A stretch of DNA of 64,000 bases from Verrucomicrobiia bacterium (GCA_035946615.1 DASYZB010000030.1:27639-91638), one strand, 5' to 3'. Positions 9,227-18,367 are shown, counted from the stretch's first letter. A program made the numbers and translations. The notes: a model not told the origin generated them from the letters alone.

Positions 9227-9679
9227 ATGAGAAGGATTAGCAGACTACTTTGGCTCGCGCTACCGCTTGGCTTGACCGTCGGATGCGCACATACACAGAA
9301 TTATGCCACGGCCCAATTCGCGCCCTTGCCTGCAGCGGCCTTGGCGCCTACCTCGAACCGCGCTGAACCGCGAATTTATGCGGGTGGGACCGGGTTCGCG
9401 GAGGATTACTCGGCGCCCCCGGGAGCTTCGCCGGCCGACTGGAACCTGGCGGAGGAAATTCGCGACAGGCTCACGACCGATCACGCATGGAAGGCCTCGC
9501 CGGTCACCGCAGTCGTTAATAACGGCCAAGTCACGCTCCGGGGCGAAGTGCCTAATGACACCCAGCGGCGCGAGGTGACCCAAATGGTCGCCAGCCTGCC
9601 CGGCGTTCAGCGGGTAAACGATCAGCTTCAGCTCGGCAACCCCGCCGTTTTCTGGAAACGGAGCAACGCAAATTACTGA
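9227..9679 (+). CDS. BON-domain lipoprotein
   Basis: A 150-residue exported protein. The lipobox-like LGLTVGCAHT places lipidation at about Cys20. A low-complexity Ala/Pro segment follows, then one BON domain (residues ~75-140: LAEEIRDRLTTDHAWK, then VTLRGEVPNDTQRREVTQMV and GVQRVNDQL). BON domains bind phospholipid and occur in OsmY-like envelope-stress proteins. The start is supported by AAGAAAGAAAAT upstream. Monocistronic, on the strand opposite its left neighbour. Confidence 0.85.
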   Translation: MRRISRLLWLALPLGLTVGCAHTQNYATAQFAPLPAAALAPTSNRAEPRIYAGGTGFAEDYSAPPGASPADWNLAEEIRDRLTTDHAWKASPVTAVVNNGQVTLRGEVPNDTQRREVTQMVASLPGVQRVNDQLQLGNPAVFWKRSNANY

Positions 9680-9701
9680 GCCAACGAGGTGCCCAAAATG
9701 G

Positions 9702-9768
9702 GGAGCGCGCCCGCGCGGGGCGCAGCCGACGCCGCCCTAGGCGTCGGCACGCGTGCGGACGGCCTCCG
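9702..9768. repeat. Dispersed GC-rich repeat, copy 1
   Basis: A 67-nt block that resembles 17856-17921 over its whole length (both start GGAGCGCGCCCG and end CACGGC/GACGGC plus TTCCG/CTCCG). It contains a perfect 9-bp hairpin, GCCGACGCC/GGCGTCGGC, at 9725-9748. Both copies lie just after the stop codon of a plus-strand gene, so they may act as terminators. Confidence 0.7.
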
Positions 9769-9901
9769 CTTTTAGCTTGTCCGTCCCAGGTTCTGTTTGG
9801 CACCGCTCTTTTTCAGGTGCTCCATTCGCACGCATAGATGGTATCTTTCTCCGTCACACCACAGGGATTACACAAACGCAAGCAGCATGCAAATCGTATA
9901 G

Positions 9902-9924
9902 CCATCAAAATCATGTTTTGATGG
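9902..9924. other. Perfect 9-bp hairpin
   Basis: CCATCAAAA at 9902-9910 and TTTTGATGG at 9916-9924 pair perfectly around a 5-nt loop. It lies immediately before the surviving part of the CGNR fragment. There is no U-tract, and its function is unknown. Confidence 0.5.
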
Positions 9925-9931
9925 TTACCAT

Positions 9932-10165
9932 CGCATCATTCTGGGGCCAATCGCTCGGGCCGCAGCGGAGCTGTTAACGAATGGGCACTCGCTGGGCCAA
10001 GTGCGCCTTTGCCAGGGGGATACCTGTGGCTGGCTGTTTGTGGATTCGAGCAAAAATCATAGCCGCCGCTGGTGCGATATGCGGGATTGCGGCAACCGTG
10101 CGAAAGCTCGGCGCCACAGGGCTAAATCTGTGCTCGGAGAGGCCAACTCGCGCGAGTCCACATAA
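9932..10165 (+). pseudogene. CGNR zinc-finger protein, N-terminally truncated remnant
   Basis: A 77-codon frame without a usable start encodes the C-terminal end of a CGNR zinc-finger (ABATE-CGNR type) protein. It reads [20 protein letters not shown], then [36 protein letters not shown]. The two Cys pairs and the CGNR signature are intact. The frame is closed by TAG just upstream (9899-9901) and there is no ATG, GTG or TTG near the expected domain boundary, so the N-terminal ABATE domain is missing. These proteins are presumed transcriptional regulators. It is probably non-functional, and sits between a dispersed repeat and the GH2 gene. Confidence 0.75.
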
Positions 10166-10271
10166 TGACGCCACTTTGGATGGTCGCGCCCTGCGCCGCA
10201 GCATCCAAAAGGGGTCTGCGTCGCTTGGCGGGAAGCGGCTTATCATTAAAACCCCATAACGGTAAAGTCCG

Positions 10272-13151
10272 TTACTCGAGAGCCGGGCGAGGGGTGCATG
10301 ACCTCGCCTGAATTGTTGTCGTGGCCGGTGCCAGGCCCTGCGCCCGGGCAGTGAGGGTGAGGGTCCCGGCCTCTTTGCTTGATTGCACCAGCACTTGCGC
10401 CAAGCCGTTAAAGACGCTGCGTTTCCAATCCGTTGGGACCGGCTTCTGTTCGATCTCGACAGCCACGCCCTTGTTTAATCCTCCCGAATTTTCGTGGTTC
10501 TTGACGGCCACGGCCACGGTGTTCTCGCCGGCATGAAGGAGCTTGTGAATCTCGAAGCTGTGGGGCACCGACCAGTCATGCGCTTCGCCTGCGAAACGGC
10601 CATTGATATAAACCCAGCCCTCATCATCAATCATCCCGAAGCGGAGCAGGATGTTCGTGGCGGCTAAATCCTCGGCGGTGGCCGAGAAGTGGGCGCGGAA
10701 CACAGCCGCTTGCTCAGGTTGCAAGGGGCCGGCGCTGCGGCGCACATTGACTCTACGAAAACCGGCCTCTGGAGCATCCTCGGCTGTTTCGGGCCCTTCC
10801 TTGGCCTCCGGCACGATTTTCATCCGCCAATCCTCCAGGGCGATGGCCCGAACCGGCATCTGGTCCAGATACACATCGGGCTCGTGGCAACTGGGGTCGC
10901 CGTTGCCTACGCCCAGGATTTTGCCGGGACCGCTCAGTTCGAAATTCACGAGGTCGCCCGCCACAGGCACCACACGGCCTTGGGCATCCACCACCGACAC
11001 AGTAACCAGGCTGACGTCCTGTCCATCGGCGTCGATTTGACCTCGGTCGGGAGCAAGCTCCACTTTCGCCGGGGCTCCCGTCGTTTCAATCTTTGTCTCG
11101 GCTACAGCCACACCGCCATTAAAAGCTCGCGCGGAGAGCGTGCCTGGGGCGTATTTGACCTGCCATTGCAAGTGAGAATTCCTGGGCATGGACTTTTTGC
11201 CCAGGCTTTGGCCATTGAGGAACAACTCCACTTCTTGGCAATTGCTGAAGCAGCGCACGTCGATGTCTTGGCCCTCCTTTCCCGGCCAGTTCCAATGGGG
11301 CAGGAGGTGCAATACCGTTTTGTCGCTCCACCAGGCCTGGTAATAATAGAAGTTATCCTTTGGAAACCCGCAGGTATCTACAATGCCGAAATGGGAATTG
11401 ATGCAGGGCCACCCGTAAGGCGTTGGCTCGCCCCGGTAATCAAATCCAGTCCAGGCGAATCCGCCGGAAAGCCACGGGCGGGGGGCAAAGAAGGTCCACC
11501 AGGTTTCAGCCGTATGCGCCCAGGGGGGAGCATTATCGTCATAAGCGCTGACATAGCCGCGCACCTTATCATTGGCATAAATGCCGCGGGTGCACACGGT
11601 GCTGGCCTGCTCTGTCCCCAGATTGGGTTGGGCCGGGTGGGCGGCATGGTAATTGTCCATTTGCTTGCCGATGTGGTAATTCCAGCCCCGCACGTCGATG
11701 ATGCGATTCAGGCCGGCGAAGGTGTTGCCGACGTTCGCCGCCATCGTGACCGAGCGGGTTGGGTCCATGCGGTGAATCAGGTCCTGCATCGTTTCAGCCA
11801 CCCGCCCCCCGGTCGGGGTGGTCTGCACTCCCTCTTCATTGGCGATGGACCAGACCACGACACTGGGATGGTTGCGGTCGCGGCGCACCAGCCCTGCGAG
11901 CCGATCGAGGTTGGCCGCGTCGCTGCCGAGCAAGCGGTTCTCATCCATGACCACCATGCCCAAGCGGTCGCAGGCCTCGAGCAGTTCCGGTGTTGGAGGA
12001 TTATGCGAGGTGCGGTAAGCGTTGTCGCCCATCTCTTTCAGGCGCGCGATACGAAAATATTGGACTCTGTCCGGCAGCGCGGCGCCCACCCCTGCATGGT
12101 CCTGGTGGTTGCAGGTGCCTTTTATCTCATAATGTTTGCCGTTGAGCAGGAAGCCTTGATTGGGATCGAATGCCACGGTCCGTATTCCAAACTCCGTGTC
12201 TTTGCGGTCCACCACCTCCCCCCCGCTCAGGACGGTGGTGACTAAACGGTAGAGCTTCGGAGATTCGGGCGACCAAAGAATGGGGGAATTGAAAGTGATA
12301 CGTGGCAGGACCTGCTGGTTGGACCAAGGCTGGACCATAAATGATTCTTTTATTTGGGCCACTTCTTTGCCGTCGGGGTCCAGCACCTGGCAATTGACAG
12401 CCGCATCCCCCTGCGCGCCCTGTGAATCGTTCAATTCGACGTTCATGTAAAGCGTGACGGGCCCCTCCGGCACGTTATTCTTGAATTGCGAATAGACAAA
12501 GACACCATCCGGCGCAATGGCGAGCGGGCTGGTCTTGACCAGCCAGACATGGCGGTAAATGCCCGCCCCTTCATAAAACCAGCCCTCGAACTCCGACGCG
12601 TCCACGCGCACGGCAAGGGTATTTTTGCCACCGCAGTTTGCCACATCGGTGATGTCGTAGCGAAAACTGCTGTAGCCGCTCTCGTGGTGGCCGACAAAAT
12701 AGCCGTTCAGAAAAACCCGGCAGTCGCGGTAGGCCCCGTCAAATTCCAGCCAGAGCCGTTTTCCGGCGTCCTCCTTGGGCAATGTGAAGACCCGGCGATA
12801 CCAACCGACGCTGTTTTGGGGGAAACCTGGCCCGACAGGTTTGAAGCCATGCGAACCATCAGCCTGCTCGTCAAAAGGCAGCTCGATGGCCCAGTCGTGG
12901 GGAAGATTGGTTGAGCGCCAGCCCATGTCCGAAAAACCGGGGCGCGCCGGCCCGCCGCTCGACCCTGCCTTGGCCAAATCTTCGCCCGTGCCCCAGTCAT
13001 CACCGAGGTGGAACCTCCATCCGAAATCCATCAGAAGCCGCTCGCGCGGCGAGGTGGGTTCCGCTGCCGCGGTGAACGAGAGCGGCGCGAAAGCCAGGAT
13101 AAGCGCAAATGCGGCAAGCAAGTTGAGAGAGAGCCGTTTTCCAATATTCAT
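10272..13151 (-). CDS. Secreted glycoside hydrolase family 2 enzyme (beta-galactosidase-like)
   Basis: A 959-residue exported enzyme. A signal peptide (residues 1-30, cut near TAAAEP) is followed by the GH2 sugar-binding jelly roll (~40-205), an immunoglobulin-like domain (~210-325) and the catalytic barrel (~330-600). The acid/base is Glu439 in WSIANEEG and the nucleophile is Glu514 in LGTEQAST. WTGFDYRGEPTPYGWP is typical of beta-galactosidase-type GH2 proteins. Further Ig-like and galactose-binding-like domains follow (~650-930). It acts on beta-linked glycans, probably in the periplasm or outside. No adjacent transporter or regulator, so the substrate is open. Confidence 0.9.
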   Translation of the reverse strand: MNIGKRLSLNLLAAFALILAFAPLSFTAAAEPTSPRERLLMDFGWRFHLGDDWGTGEDLAKAGSSGGPARPGFSDMGWRSTNLPHDWAIELPFDEQADGSHGFKPVGPGFPQNSVGWYRRVFTLPKEDAGKRLWLEFDGAYRDCRVFLNGYFVGHHESGYSSFRYDITDVANCGGKNTLAVRVDASEFEGWFYEGAGIYRHVWLVKTSPLAIAPDGVFVYSQFKNNVPEGPVTLYMNVELNDSQGAQGDAAVNCQVLDPDGKEVAQIKESFMVQPWSNQQVLPRITFNSPILWSPESPKLYRLVTTVLSGGEVVDRKDTEFGIRTVAFDPNQGFLLNGKHYEIKGTCNHQDHAGVGAALPDRVQYFRIARLKEMGDNAYRTSHNPPTPELLEACDRLGMVVMDENRLLGSDAANLDRLAGLVRRDRNHPSVVVWSIANEEGVQTTPTGGRVAETMQDLIHRMDPTRSVTMAANVGNTFAGLNRIIDVRGWNYHIGKQMDNYHAAHPAQPNLGTEQASTVCTRGIYANDKVRGYVSAYDDNAPPWAHTAETWWTFFAPRPWLSGGFAWTGFDYRGEPTPYGWPCINSHFGIVDTCGFPKDNFYYYQAWWSDKTVLHLLPHWNWPGKEGQDIDVRCFSNCQEVELFLNGQSLGKKSMPRNSHLQWQVKYAPGTLSARAFNGGVAVAETKIETTGAPAKVELAPDRGQIDADGQDVSLVTVSVVDAQGRVVPVAGDLVNFELSGPGKILGVGNGDPSCHEPDVYLDQMPVRAIALEDWRMKIVPEAKEGPETAEDAPEAGFRRVNVRRSAGPLQPEQAAVFRAHFSATAEDLAATNILLRFGMIDDEGWVYINGRFAGEAHDWSVPHSFEIHKLLHAGENTVAVAVKNHENSGGLNKGVAVEIEQKPVPTDWKRSVFNGLAQVLVQSSKEAGTLTLTARAQGLAPATTTIQARSCTPRPALE

Positions 13152-13419
13152 GCAGGGGTTCTAGCAGGTCTGGCGCGACTTGTCAGAGCCAAATTATCCA
13201 TTATGGCCAAAGTTATTCAGCGTGGAGAGGATGTTTTGCCTTCGTGACTGCCCTTTCTCGAATTTGAAGCACGAAGCGATTCAAATGAAACGCCTAGCGT
13301 TCCTTGGATTGCATTGATTTTCCGGCTCTTTTCCAATTTGTTGCCAGGTACCGTGGTGAATATTGCCGCGAGTTTTGCCAGTTACAGCTCTTGGCCTGCC
13401 CTCTGCTTTGGGTGTTGTC

Positions 13420-14529
13420 ATGAGTCGTGCCAGAGTAGAGATACTGAAGAGGAGGGAGCCGTTGCGGATTGGGTTTCTGCCGGTGAGCGATTGCGCCCCC
13501 TTGGTCTATGCCAGCACATCCGGCCTATTCGAGAAATTCGATTTGGAGGTACAGCTCCAGCGCGAGAGCAGTTGGGCGCAGGTGCGTGACAAAGTGATTT
13601 ACGGCGAGCTGGATGCCGCCCATGCCCCTGCCACCCTGCCGTTCCTGGCCAACCTCGGCCTGGATTCCGACCCGTGCGCCTGCGTCAGCGCGCTGGTGCT
13701 CAGCCTGCAAGGCAACGGCATCGCCCTGTCTCGATGTCTTTGGGAAGAAGGTGTGCATGACGCACCCGGTTTGCGCGAACAAATCTATAAACTATGGCGC
13801 AAACGCACTTATACCTTCGGCGTGGTGTTCCCGTTTTCTACCCAGGAAATCCTCCTGCGCCAATGGTTGCACTCTGCGGGCATTGTCCCGGATGTCGAGG
13901 TCCGCGTGGTAGCCATCCCGCCAGCGCAGATGTTTCCGACATTGAAACTGGGATACATCGACGGGTTCTGCGCATCGGAACCGTGGCTGTCACTGGCCGC
14001 GCAGGCCGGCGCCGGCGTTTGCGTGACCACGAGCGCTCAACTGGCGCCCATGCACCCCGAAAAAGTCCTGATGCTCCGCCAGAGCTTCGCCGCTGGACGC
14101 GCTGAAGAGCATGAACGGTTGCTGGCAGCCCTGCTGGAGGCTTGCGCCTTTTGCGAGTTGCCACAGAACCGAGAGTTTCTGGGTGACCTGTTGTCGGACC
14201 CGCAATACGTGAATGCCCCCGCAGAATGGGTCCAGAGCGGGTTCGGGAAGGCCTTCGAGGGCGCTCAGTCCACGAGCGGCTTGAGCATCTTTCATGGCGC
14301 CAAAGCCAATGAACCCAGCGATGAGAAGGCCTCGTGGATAATGAACAATCTATACGAATTGCTTTGTCAACGCGGCTTCATCGCCAGGAGCCTCGGACGG
14401 ACTCCTGTCCTGAAGAACATTTTCCGCCGTGACATATTCCTGCGCGCCCAGGCCAGCCTGGCAACCGGCGGGTCGAATGCGCGCGGCGCGCCTCAACCGC
14501 TTGAGACGCTGGCCGGGGGCGCTGCTTAA
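13420..14529 (+). CDS. NrtA/CmpA-like nitrate-binding protein without signal peptide (NasS-like)
   Basis: A 369-residue member of the nitrate/bicarbonate-binding (NrtA/CmpA/NasS) family. Visible features include LRIGFLPVSDCAPLVYAS, YGELDAAHAPATLPF, the TYTFGVVFPFSTQE segment and GYIDGFCASEPWLSLAA. There is no signal peptide, which fits the cytoplasmic sensor NasS rather than a transporter component. NasS normally sequesters an ANTAR antiterminator (NasT) until nitrate or nitrite binds. No ANTAR gene lies beside it here. Start taken at 13420 (MSRARVEIL); a frame extension to 13363 is possible. A terminator follows. Confidence 0.8.
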   Translation: MSRARVEILKRREPLRIGFLPVSDCAPLVYASTSGLFEKFDLEVQLQRESSWAQVRDKVIYGELDAAHAPATLPFLANLGLDSDPCACVSALVLSLQGNGIALSRCLWEEGVHDAPGLREQIYKLWRKRTYTFGVVFPFSTQEILLRQWLHSAGIVPDVEVRVVAIPPAQMFPTLKLGYIDGFCASEPWLSLAAQAGAGVCVTTSAQLAPMHPEKVLMLRQSFAAGRAEEHERLLAALLEACAFCELPQNREFLGDLLSDPQYVNAPAEWVQSGFGKAFEGAQSTSGLSIFHGAKANEPSDEKASWIMNNLYELLCQRGFIARSLGRTPVLKNIFRRDIFLRAQASLATGGSNARGAPQPLETLAGGAA

Positions 14530-14548
14530 ATACGCGGCCCTGCTCTTT

Positions 14549-14576
14549 CCCCGCGCCCCTCCTCCGAGGCGCGGGG
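14549..14576 (+). other. GC-rich hairpin after the NasS-like gene
   Basis: CCCCGCGCC and GGCGCGGGG pair perfectly (9 bp) around a 10-nt loop, 20 nt after the stop codon. It precedes the stronger terminator hairpin. Confidence 0.5.
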
Positions 14577-14628
14577 CCGAGGCTTGGGCGCCTTGAAGGG
14601 TTCTCGGCGCCCGGCCTCGGATTTTGTT
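14577..14628 (+). terminator. Rho-independent terminator
   Basis: CCGAGGC-TT-GGGCGCC pairs with GGCGCCC-G-GCCTCGG, a 14-bp stem with a small internal bulge, and is followed directly by ATTTTGTT. It would end the NasS-like transcript. Confidence 0.7.
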
Positions 14629-14639
14629 GCCTAAAGAAA

Positions 14640-14801
14640 CTGGAAAGAGAATCTCTTATCCGCCAGATTCCTGAGGCGCCGCGCAAGATACGCCAATTGG
14701 TTTCCGACCTGCAAGATACCGTCAAGACTGCGGAGGCTGCGGGTCTGGTCCTTCCCCCGCCGAAGACTCGCCCGATGCGTGGAATCGAGGCCACCGCCTG
14801 A
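14640..14801 (+). other. Possible degraded gene fragment in the 14,630-14,951 gap
   Basis: A 53-codon frame without a standard start has coding-like composition (IRQLVSDLQDTVKTAEAAG, then LVLPPPKTRP) and ends with TGA at 14799. It continues open upstream into the terminator hairpin. I do not recognise it. The rest of the gap to 14951 shows nothing recognisable. Confidence 0.25.
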
Positions 14802-14951
14802 ACTGATCCTTCTTCTGTTGGTGTGCCGCTGGCTTGGCCCGGTGAAACTGAGGGCTGAGAACAGAGCCTCCTGGCGGCGGCTGCTACGGACCAGGATGAG
14901 GCTAGCGGTTGACATTGGGGGCGCGACTCTCGAAGATCGAACATAGAAGAG

Positions 14952-17858
14952 ATGACGTTCCTGCCCATTGTGCGGCGCGAATTGCGGGCCACCGCTCGCC
15001 GGCGCGCCACTTATTGGATGCGGCTGGCTATCGCGCTATTGGCCACTTGCGTGGGCGCCGGCACCTTCATCGTCACGCTCGGGTCGGTCACATTGCAGCA
15101 GACCGGGCAATTCATTTTCAGAGGCCTTTCCGGTCTGCTGTTGCTCTATGGGCTGGCGTATGGGCGGCGGGCGACAGCGGATTGTCTCAGTTCCGAAAAG
15201 CGGGAGGGGACACTCGGGTTGTTGTTCCTGACGGACCTGAAGGGACACGACGTGGTGCTGGGGAAACTGACCGCAACGTCCTTGAATGACTTTTACGGAT
15301 TGCTGGCCGCGCTGCCGGTGTTGGCGGTGTGCCTGCTGCTAGGGGGCATCACGAGCGGGGAGTTCTGGCGGATGGTCCTGGTGCTGGTGGATACGTTTCT
15401 GCTGTCGCTGTCGATCGGGATGCTGGGTTCGGCCTTGACCCGGCAATTCCGGTGGGCGATGGCGGCGAATTTCCTGCTGCTGCTGCTCATCACCGGGGCG
15501 CTGCCGGCGTGCGCATTGGCCATAGCCTACTCGCTGCCGGCTATAGGGCTGCTGCCGCAACTGCTCTGGTGCTGCCCGGCCTACGGCTTTTACCTCTCAT
15601 TCGACGCGCCCTACAAGTTTGATCGGGCAAATTATTGGTGCTCGGTGGCGCTCATCCAAGCTATGGCCTGGCTGCTGATAGTGCTGGCCAGCTCGATTGT
15701 GCCCCGGTCATGGCAGGATAGGCCCGCGCAGTCCGGCCAGAAACGCTGGCGCGAGTTGTGGCAGGCCTGGAGTTACGGCAAAGAAGCCCAGCGGCCTCAG
15801 TACCGCCGACGATTGCTCGATAGGAATGCGTTTTACTGGCTGGCGGCGCGGGCGCGTCTCAAGCCGGCACATGTTTGGGTCTTTCTGGCCTGCATGGCCG
15901 TGTGGTGGCTGGTGGGCTGGGCCGCTTCGGGTCATTTTTGGTTCGATGAAGCCGAGTACATTCTTTCTGCAGCACTGCTCAGTTTTGGCCTCAAGGTATG
16001 GATAACCACCGAGGCGGGGCAGGAAATCGCCGATGACCAGCGCAGCGGCGCAGTCGAGTTGCTCTTATCGGTGCCGCTGAGCGTCGAGGACATTCTCCGG
16101 GGGCAACTGCTGGCGTTGCGGCGTCAATTTTTAAGCCCGCTGCTGGTGGTCATTGGGGTGGAATTGATTTTCATGGCGGCGCTGTATCGGCGGTCGCACG
16201 AGGCGCGCATCCTGGCGATGTGGCTGGCAGCCCCGGTGATGCTGGTGATGGATGTGGTCACTCTGGCTTGGGTAGCAATGGCGCGCGCCCTGACGGCAAA
16301 GAATCATAATCACGCAACGATTAGCGCACTGCTGCGGGTGCTGGCCCTGCCCTGGGTGCTGTTTGGCTTGGTGTTGGGACTCGGCAATGCCTGGTACACC
16401 CTCACCCAATATAGGTACTGGGCGCCCGGCTGGAAATTCGACCTGGCCCTTTGGTTCGCCCTGGGGCTGGGAGCGGATCTCCTGTTCGGCTTAAGGGCTT
16501 GGTGGCAGTTGCACCACCATTTCCGTGAGTTGGCGCTACAGCGGTTTAGCCCGGCAGCAGCACCGGTTGCGGCGGAAGCGCGGCCAGAAATTGCGCATCC
16601 GGTTGCACAGCCCCAGCCGGACGGCCTTCAGCTAGGGCGTCTGGAAGGTTCAGGAACGGCTTGTGTGCGGCCCGGGAAGCGGTGGGCATGGATGGCGATC
16701 TGTTTGGCAACTGGATGCGTTGCGGTGCTGGTGCTTAGCTCGCGCAGCAACGTTCCACGGCCTTTGAGCGTGACTTTGGGACCGCATAAAGGACCGATGC
16801 GGGTCCTGGCAATGACGCAAGGCGTGATGTTCATTCTGCCCGACGGCTCGCTCTGGCGTTGGGGCATCCCGGGCACAGCTTGGCCCACGCCGGCTCCCTT
16901 TCCAGAGCAGGTCGGGACCAATCGCAATTGGATGCAGGTTTCGGCAGCCGGAGGGCGCTACCTGGGGCTGCAGGATAACGGCACAATTTGGCAGTGGCAT
17001 TCGAGCGCTTATACATGGGGAGAGGGGCCGGCTCAGGCTGGCTCGGGCAACGACTGGATGAGTGTTGGAGCGCTACACGATTACACAGTGGCCGTGCGCA
17101 GCAATGGGACGTTATGGGCCAGGGGGGGCGCCCCATTCGAGGGAGCCCAACTGACCGGGACAAACCTGGTGCAGGTGGGAACCAACGACGACTGGAAGGC
17201 CATCGGCGCGCATTGGAGCTGCATGTTTGGATTGCGCAAGGACGGCTCGCTATGGGTATGGGGGCGTCCTTTCTTTTTCGGAACCGGCACGATGGCAGTG
17301 AACACCTATGCCAAACCGACCCGCGTATGCCGCGAAATGGATTGGACAGCGTTCAACGGCGGATTGCTGCTGCAGGCCTGGACGCGTTCTGGCGAATTAT
17401 GGGACCTTTCCTACGGGCCACCCGAGCCGGAAGGCCATGCCTCGGCGAGTTGCCGCCTGGTGCTCACAAACAGCCGCCCCGGCAAAGCCGCGGTAGCCTT
17501 TCCGGGCATGCCGAAGCTGTACCACATTCACGCCGATGGCACGCTCTGGGAACGGGATTACTCGTATGAAACGACAAGCCCGCCCAAGGGCCAGTGGCGT
17601 CGAGTGGGGGAGCGGTCGGATTGGACTTCGGTTTGGGGTGGGGGCGGGACGGCCTTGGGGCTAACAGCGGACGGGACGCTCTGGACCTGGGGTTTTGACG
17701 CCTGGCGCCAGGCTGCGCCGGACTTTTGGTCGAAGCTTCGCATCGCTCGGGTGCGCCTCAGCGGCTGGATAGGCGGCCAGGCTGGAAGGGTGCCGGGCCC
17801 CGGGATGCCTGGATTTCAAGACACACCTCGTCCGCTGATGAAGCTGGCGCCGCCGTAG
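14952..17858 (+). CDS. ABC-2-type permease fused to an RCC1-like beta-propeller
   Basis: A 968-residue protein. The N-terminal ~550 residues are an ABC-2/ABC transporter permease-like membrane region: many hydrophobic helices, the opening FLPIVRRELRATARRRATYW, and ADCLSSEKREGTLGLLFLTD, the coupling segment typical of these permeases. A further hydrophobic helix (WAWMAICLATGCVAVLVL) is followed by ~350 residues with RCC1-type repeats such as MFILPDGSLWRWG, AVRSNGTLWARG, FGLRKDGSLWVWG and LGLTADGTLWTWG. No ATPase gene is adjacent. Function unknown: an export or sensing permease carrying a propeller is an inference. Confidence 0.85.
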   Translation: MTFLPIVRRELRATARRRATYWMRLAIALLATCVGAGTFIVTLGSVTLQQTGQFIFRGLSGLLLLYGLAYGRRATADCLSSEKREGTLGLLFLTDLKGHDVVLGKLTATSLNDFYGLLAALPVLAVCLLLGGITSGEFWRMVLVLVDTFLLSLSIGMLGSALTRQFRWAMAANFLLLLLITGALPACALAIAYSLPAIGLLPQLLWCCPAYGFYLSFDAPYKFDRANYWCSVALIQAMAWLLIVLASSIVPRSWQDRPAQSGQKRWRELWQAWSYGKEAQRPQYRRRLLDRNAFYWLAARARLKPAHVWVFLACMAVWWLVGWAASGHFWFDEAEYILSAALLSFGLKVWITTEAGQEIADDQRSGAVELLLSVPLSVEDILRGQLLALRRQFLSPLLVVIGVELIFMAALYRRSHEARILAMWLAAPVMLVMDVVTLAWVAMARALTAKNHNHATISALLRVLALPWVLFGLVLGLGNAWYTLTQYRYWAPGWKFDLALWFALGLGADLLFGLRAWWQLHHHFRELALQRFSPAAAPVAAEARPEIAHPVAQPQPDGLQLGRLEGSGTACVRPGKRWAWMAICLATGCVAVLVLSSRSNVPRPLSVTLGPHKGPMRVLAMTQGVMFILPDGSLWRWGIPGTAWPTPAPFPEQVGTNRNWMQVSAAGGRYLGLQDNGTIWQWHSSAYTWGEGPAQAGSGNDWMSVGALHDYTVAVRSNGTLWARGGAPFEGAQLTGTNLVQVGTNDDWKAIGAHWSCMFGLRKDGSLWVWGRPFFFGTGTMAVNTYAKPTRVCREMDWTAFNGGLLLQAWTRSGELWDLSYGPPEPEGHASASCRLVLTNSRPGKAAVAFPGMPKLYHIHADGTLWERDYSYETTSPPKGQWRRVGERSDWTSVWGGGGTALGLTADGTLWTWGFDAWRQAAPDFWSKLRIARVRLSGWIGGQAGRVPGPGMPGFQDTPRPLMKLAPP

Positions 17859-17921
17859 GAGCGCGCCCGAAGGCAGCCGACACCGCCCGCGGCCTCGGCA
17901 AGCACGTGCGCACGGCTTCCG
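17856..17921. repeat. Dispersed GC-rich repeat, copy 2
   Basis: Resembles copy 1 at 9702-9768, with a few substitutions and a short deletion. The hairpin is degenerate here. It begins at the last bases of the fusion permease stop codon. Confidence 0.6.
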
Positions 17922-17941
17922 TTCCACGCCAAAGCGAAGGC

Positions 17942-18367
17942 TCATCGTTGTTGTCTGGGCCACGGATCGGGCGGCAACTCGATCTTGAGCCCTTTGTTAA
18001 GCTTTTCACGGAACTCATCGCACTTTTGCCGATAAATGACGCGCTGCTCCGGCGTTAACACCTGGTCGATGCGCCGCCAGGACTCGACCAGATTCGTTCC
18101 TGAAACACGAACTGCCTGGCCGAAAGTCTGGCCAAATTGCTTTCCGCTCTCCTCCACAATCGCCCGCACCCTTGGTTCCTGCTCTGGAGTCAGCTTGAGT
18201 TCCTTTTGGAGGAACTGCATCGTCATTGAGTCGTAATTCTCGACCGTAAACCCTCGCTCGAAAGCGCGCTTGAAATGGAAGAAGCTCGTCACCGCCCCCG
18301 TTACCAAACCGGCGGCAAACACGAGCACAATTGCGAGAATGACCTTCCAGTGCTTCAGAATTCTCAT
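17942..18367 (-). CDS. Membrane-anchored Spy/ZraP-like protein of the ECF cassette
   Basis: A 141-residue protein with one N-terminal membrane helix (ILAIVLVFAAGLVTGAVTSF) followed by a helical periplasmic region (LQKELKLTPEQEPRVRAIVE, then VLTPEQRVIYRQKCDEFRE). The repeated LTPEQ-x-helix layout resembles Spy/CpxP/ZraP-type periplasmic stress proteins (heavy-metal resistance family). Start at 18367 overlaps the preceding gene's stop (ATGA). It is third in a sigma factor cassette, so it may be an output or a modulator of that ECF system. Confidence 0.7.
   Translation of the reverse strand: MRILKHWKVILAIVLVFAAGLVTGAVTSFFHFKRAFERGFTVENYDSMTMQFLQKELKLTPEQEPRVRAIVEESGKQFGQTFGQAVRVSGTNLVESWRRIDQVLTPEQRVIYRQKCDEFREKLNKGLKIELPPDPWPRQQR

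Noticed and set aside
10689..12245. 518-codon plus-strand ORF
   Set aside because: Mirror of the GH2 gene, which has signal peptide, catalytic residues and full domain order.
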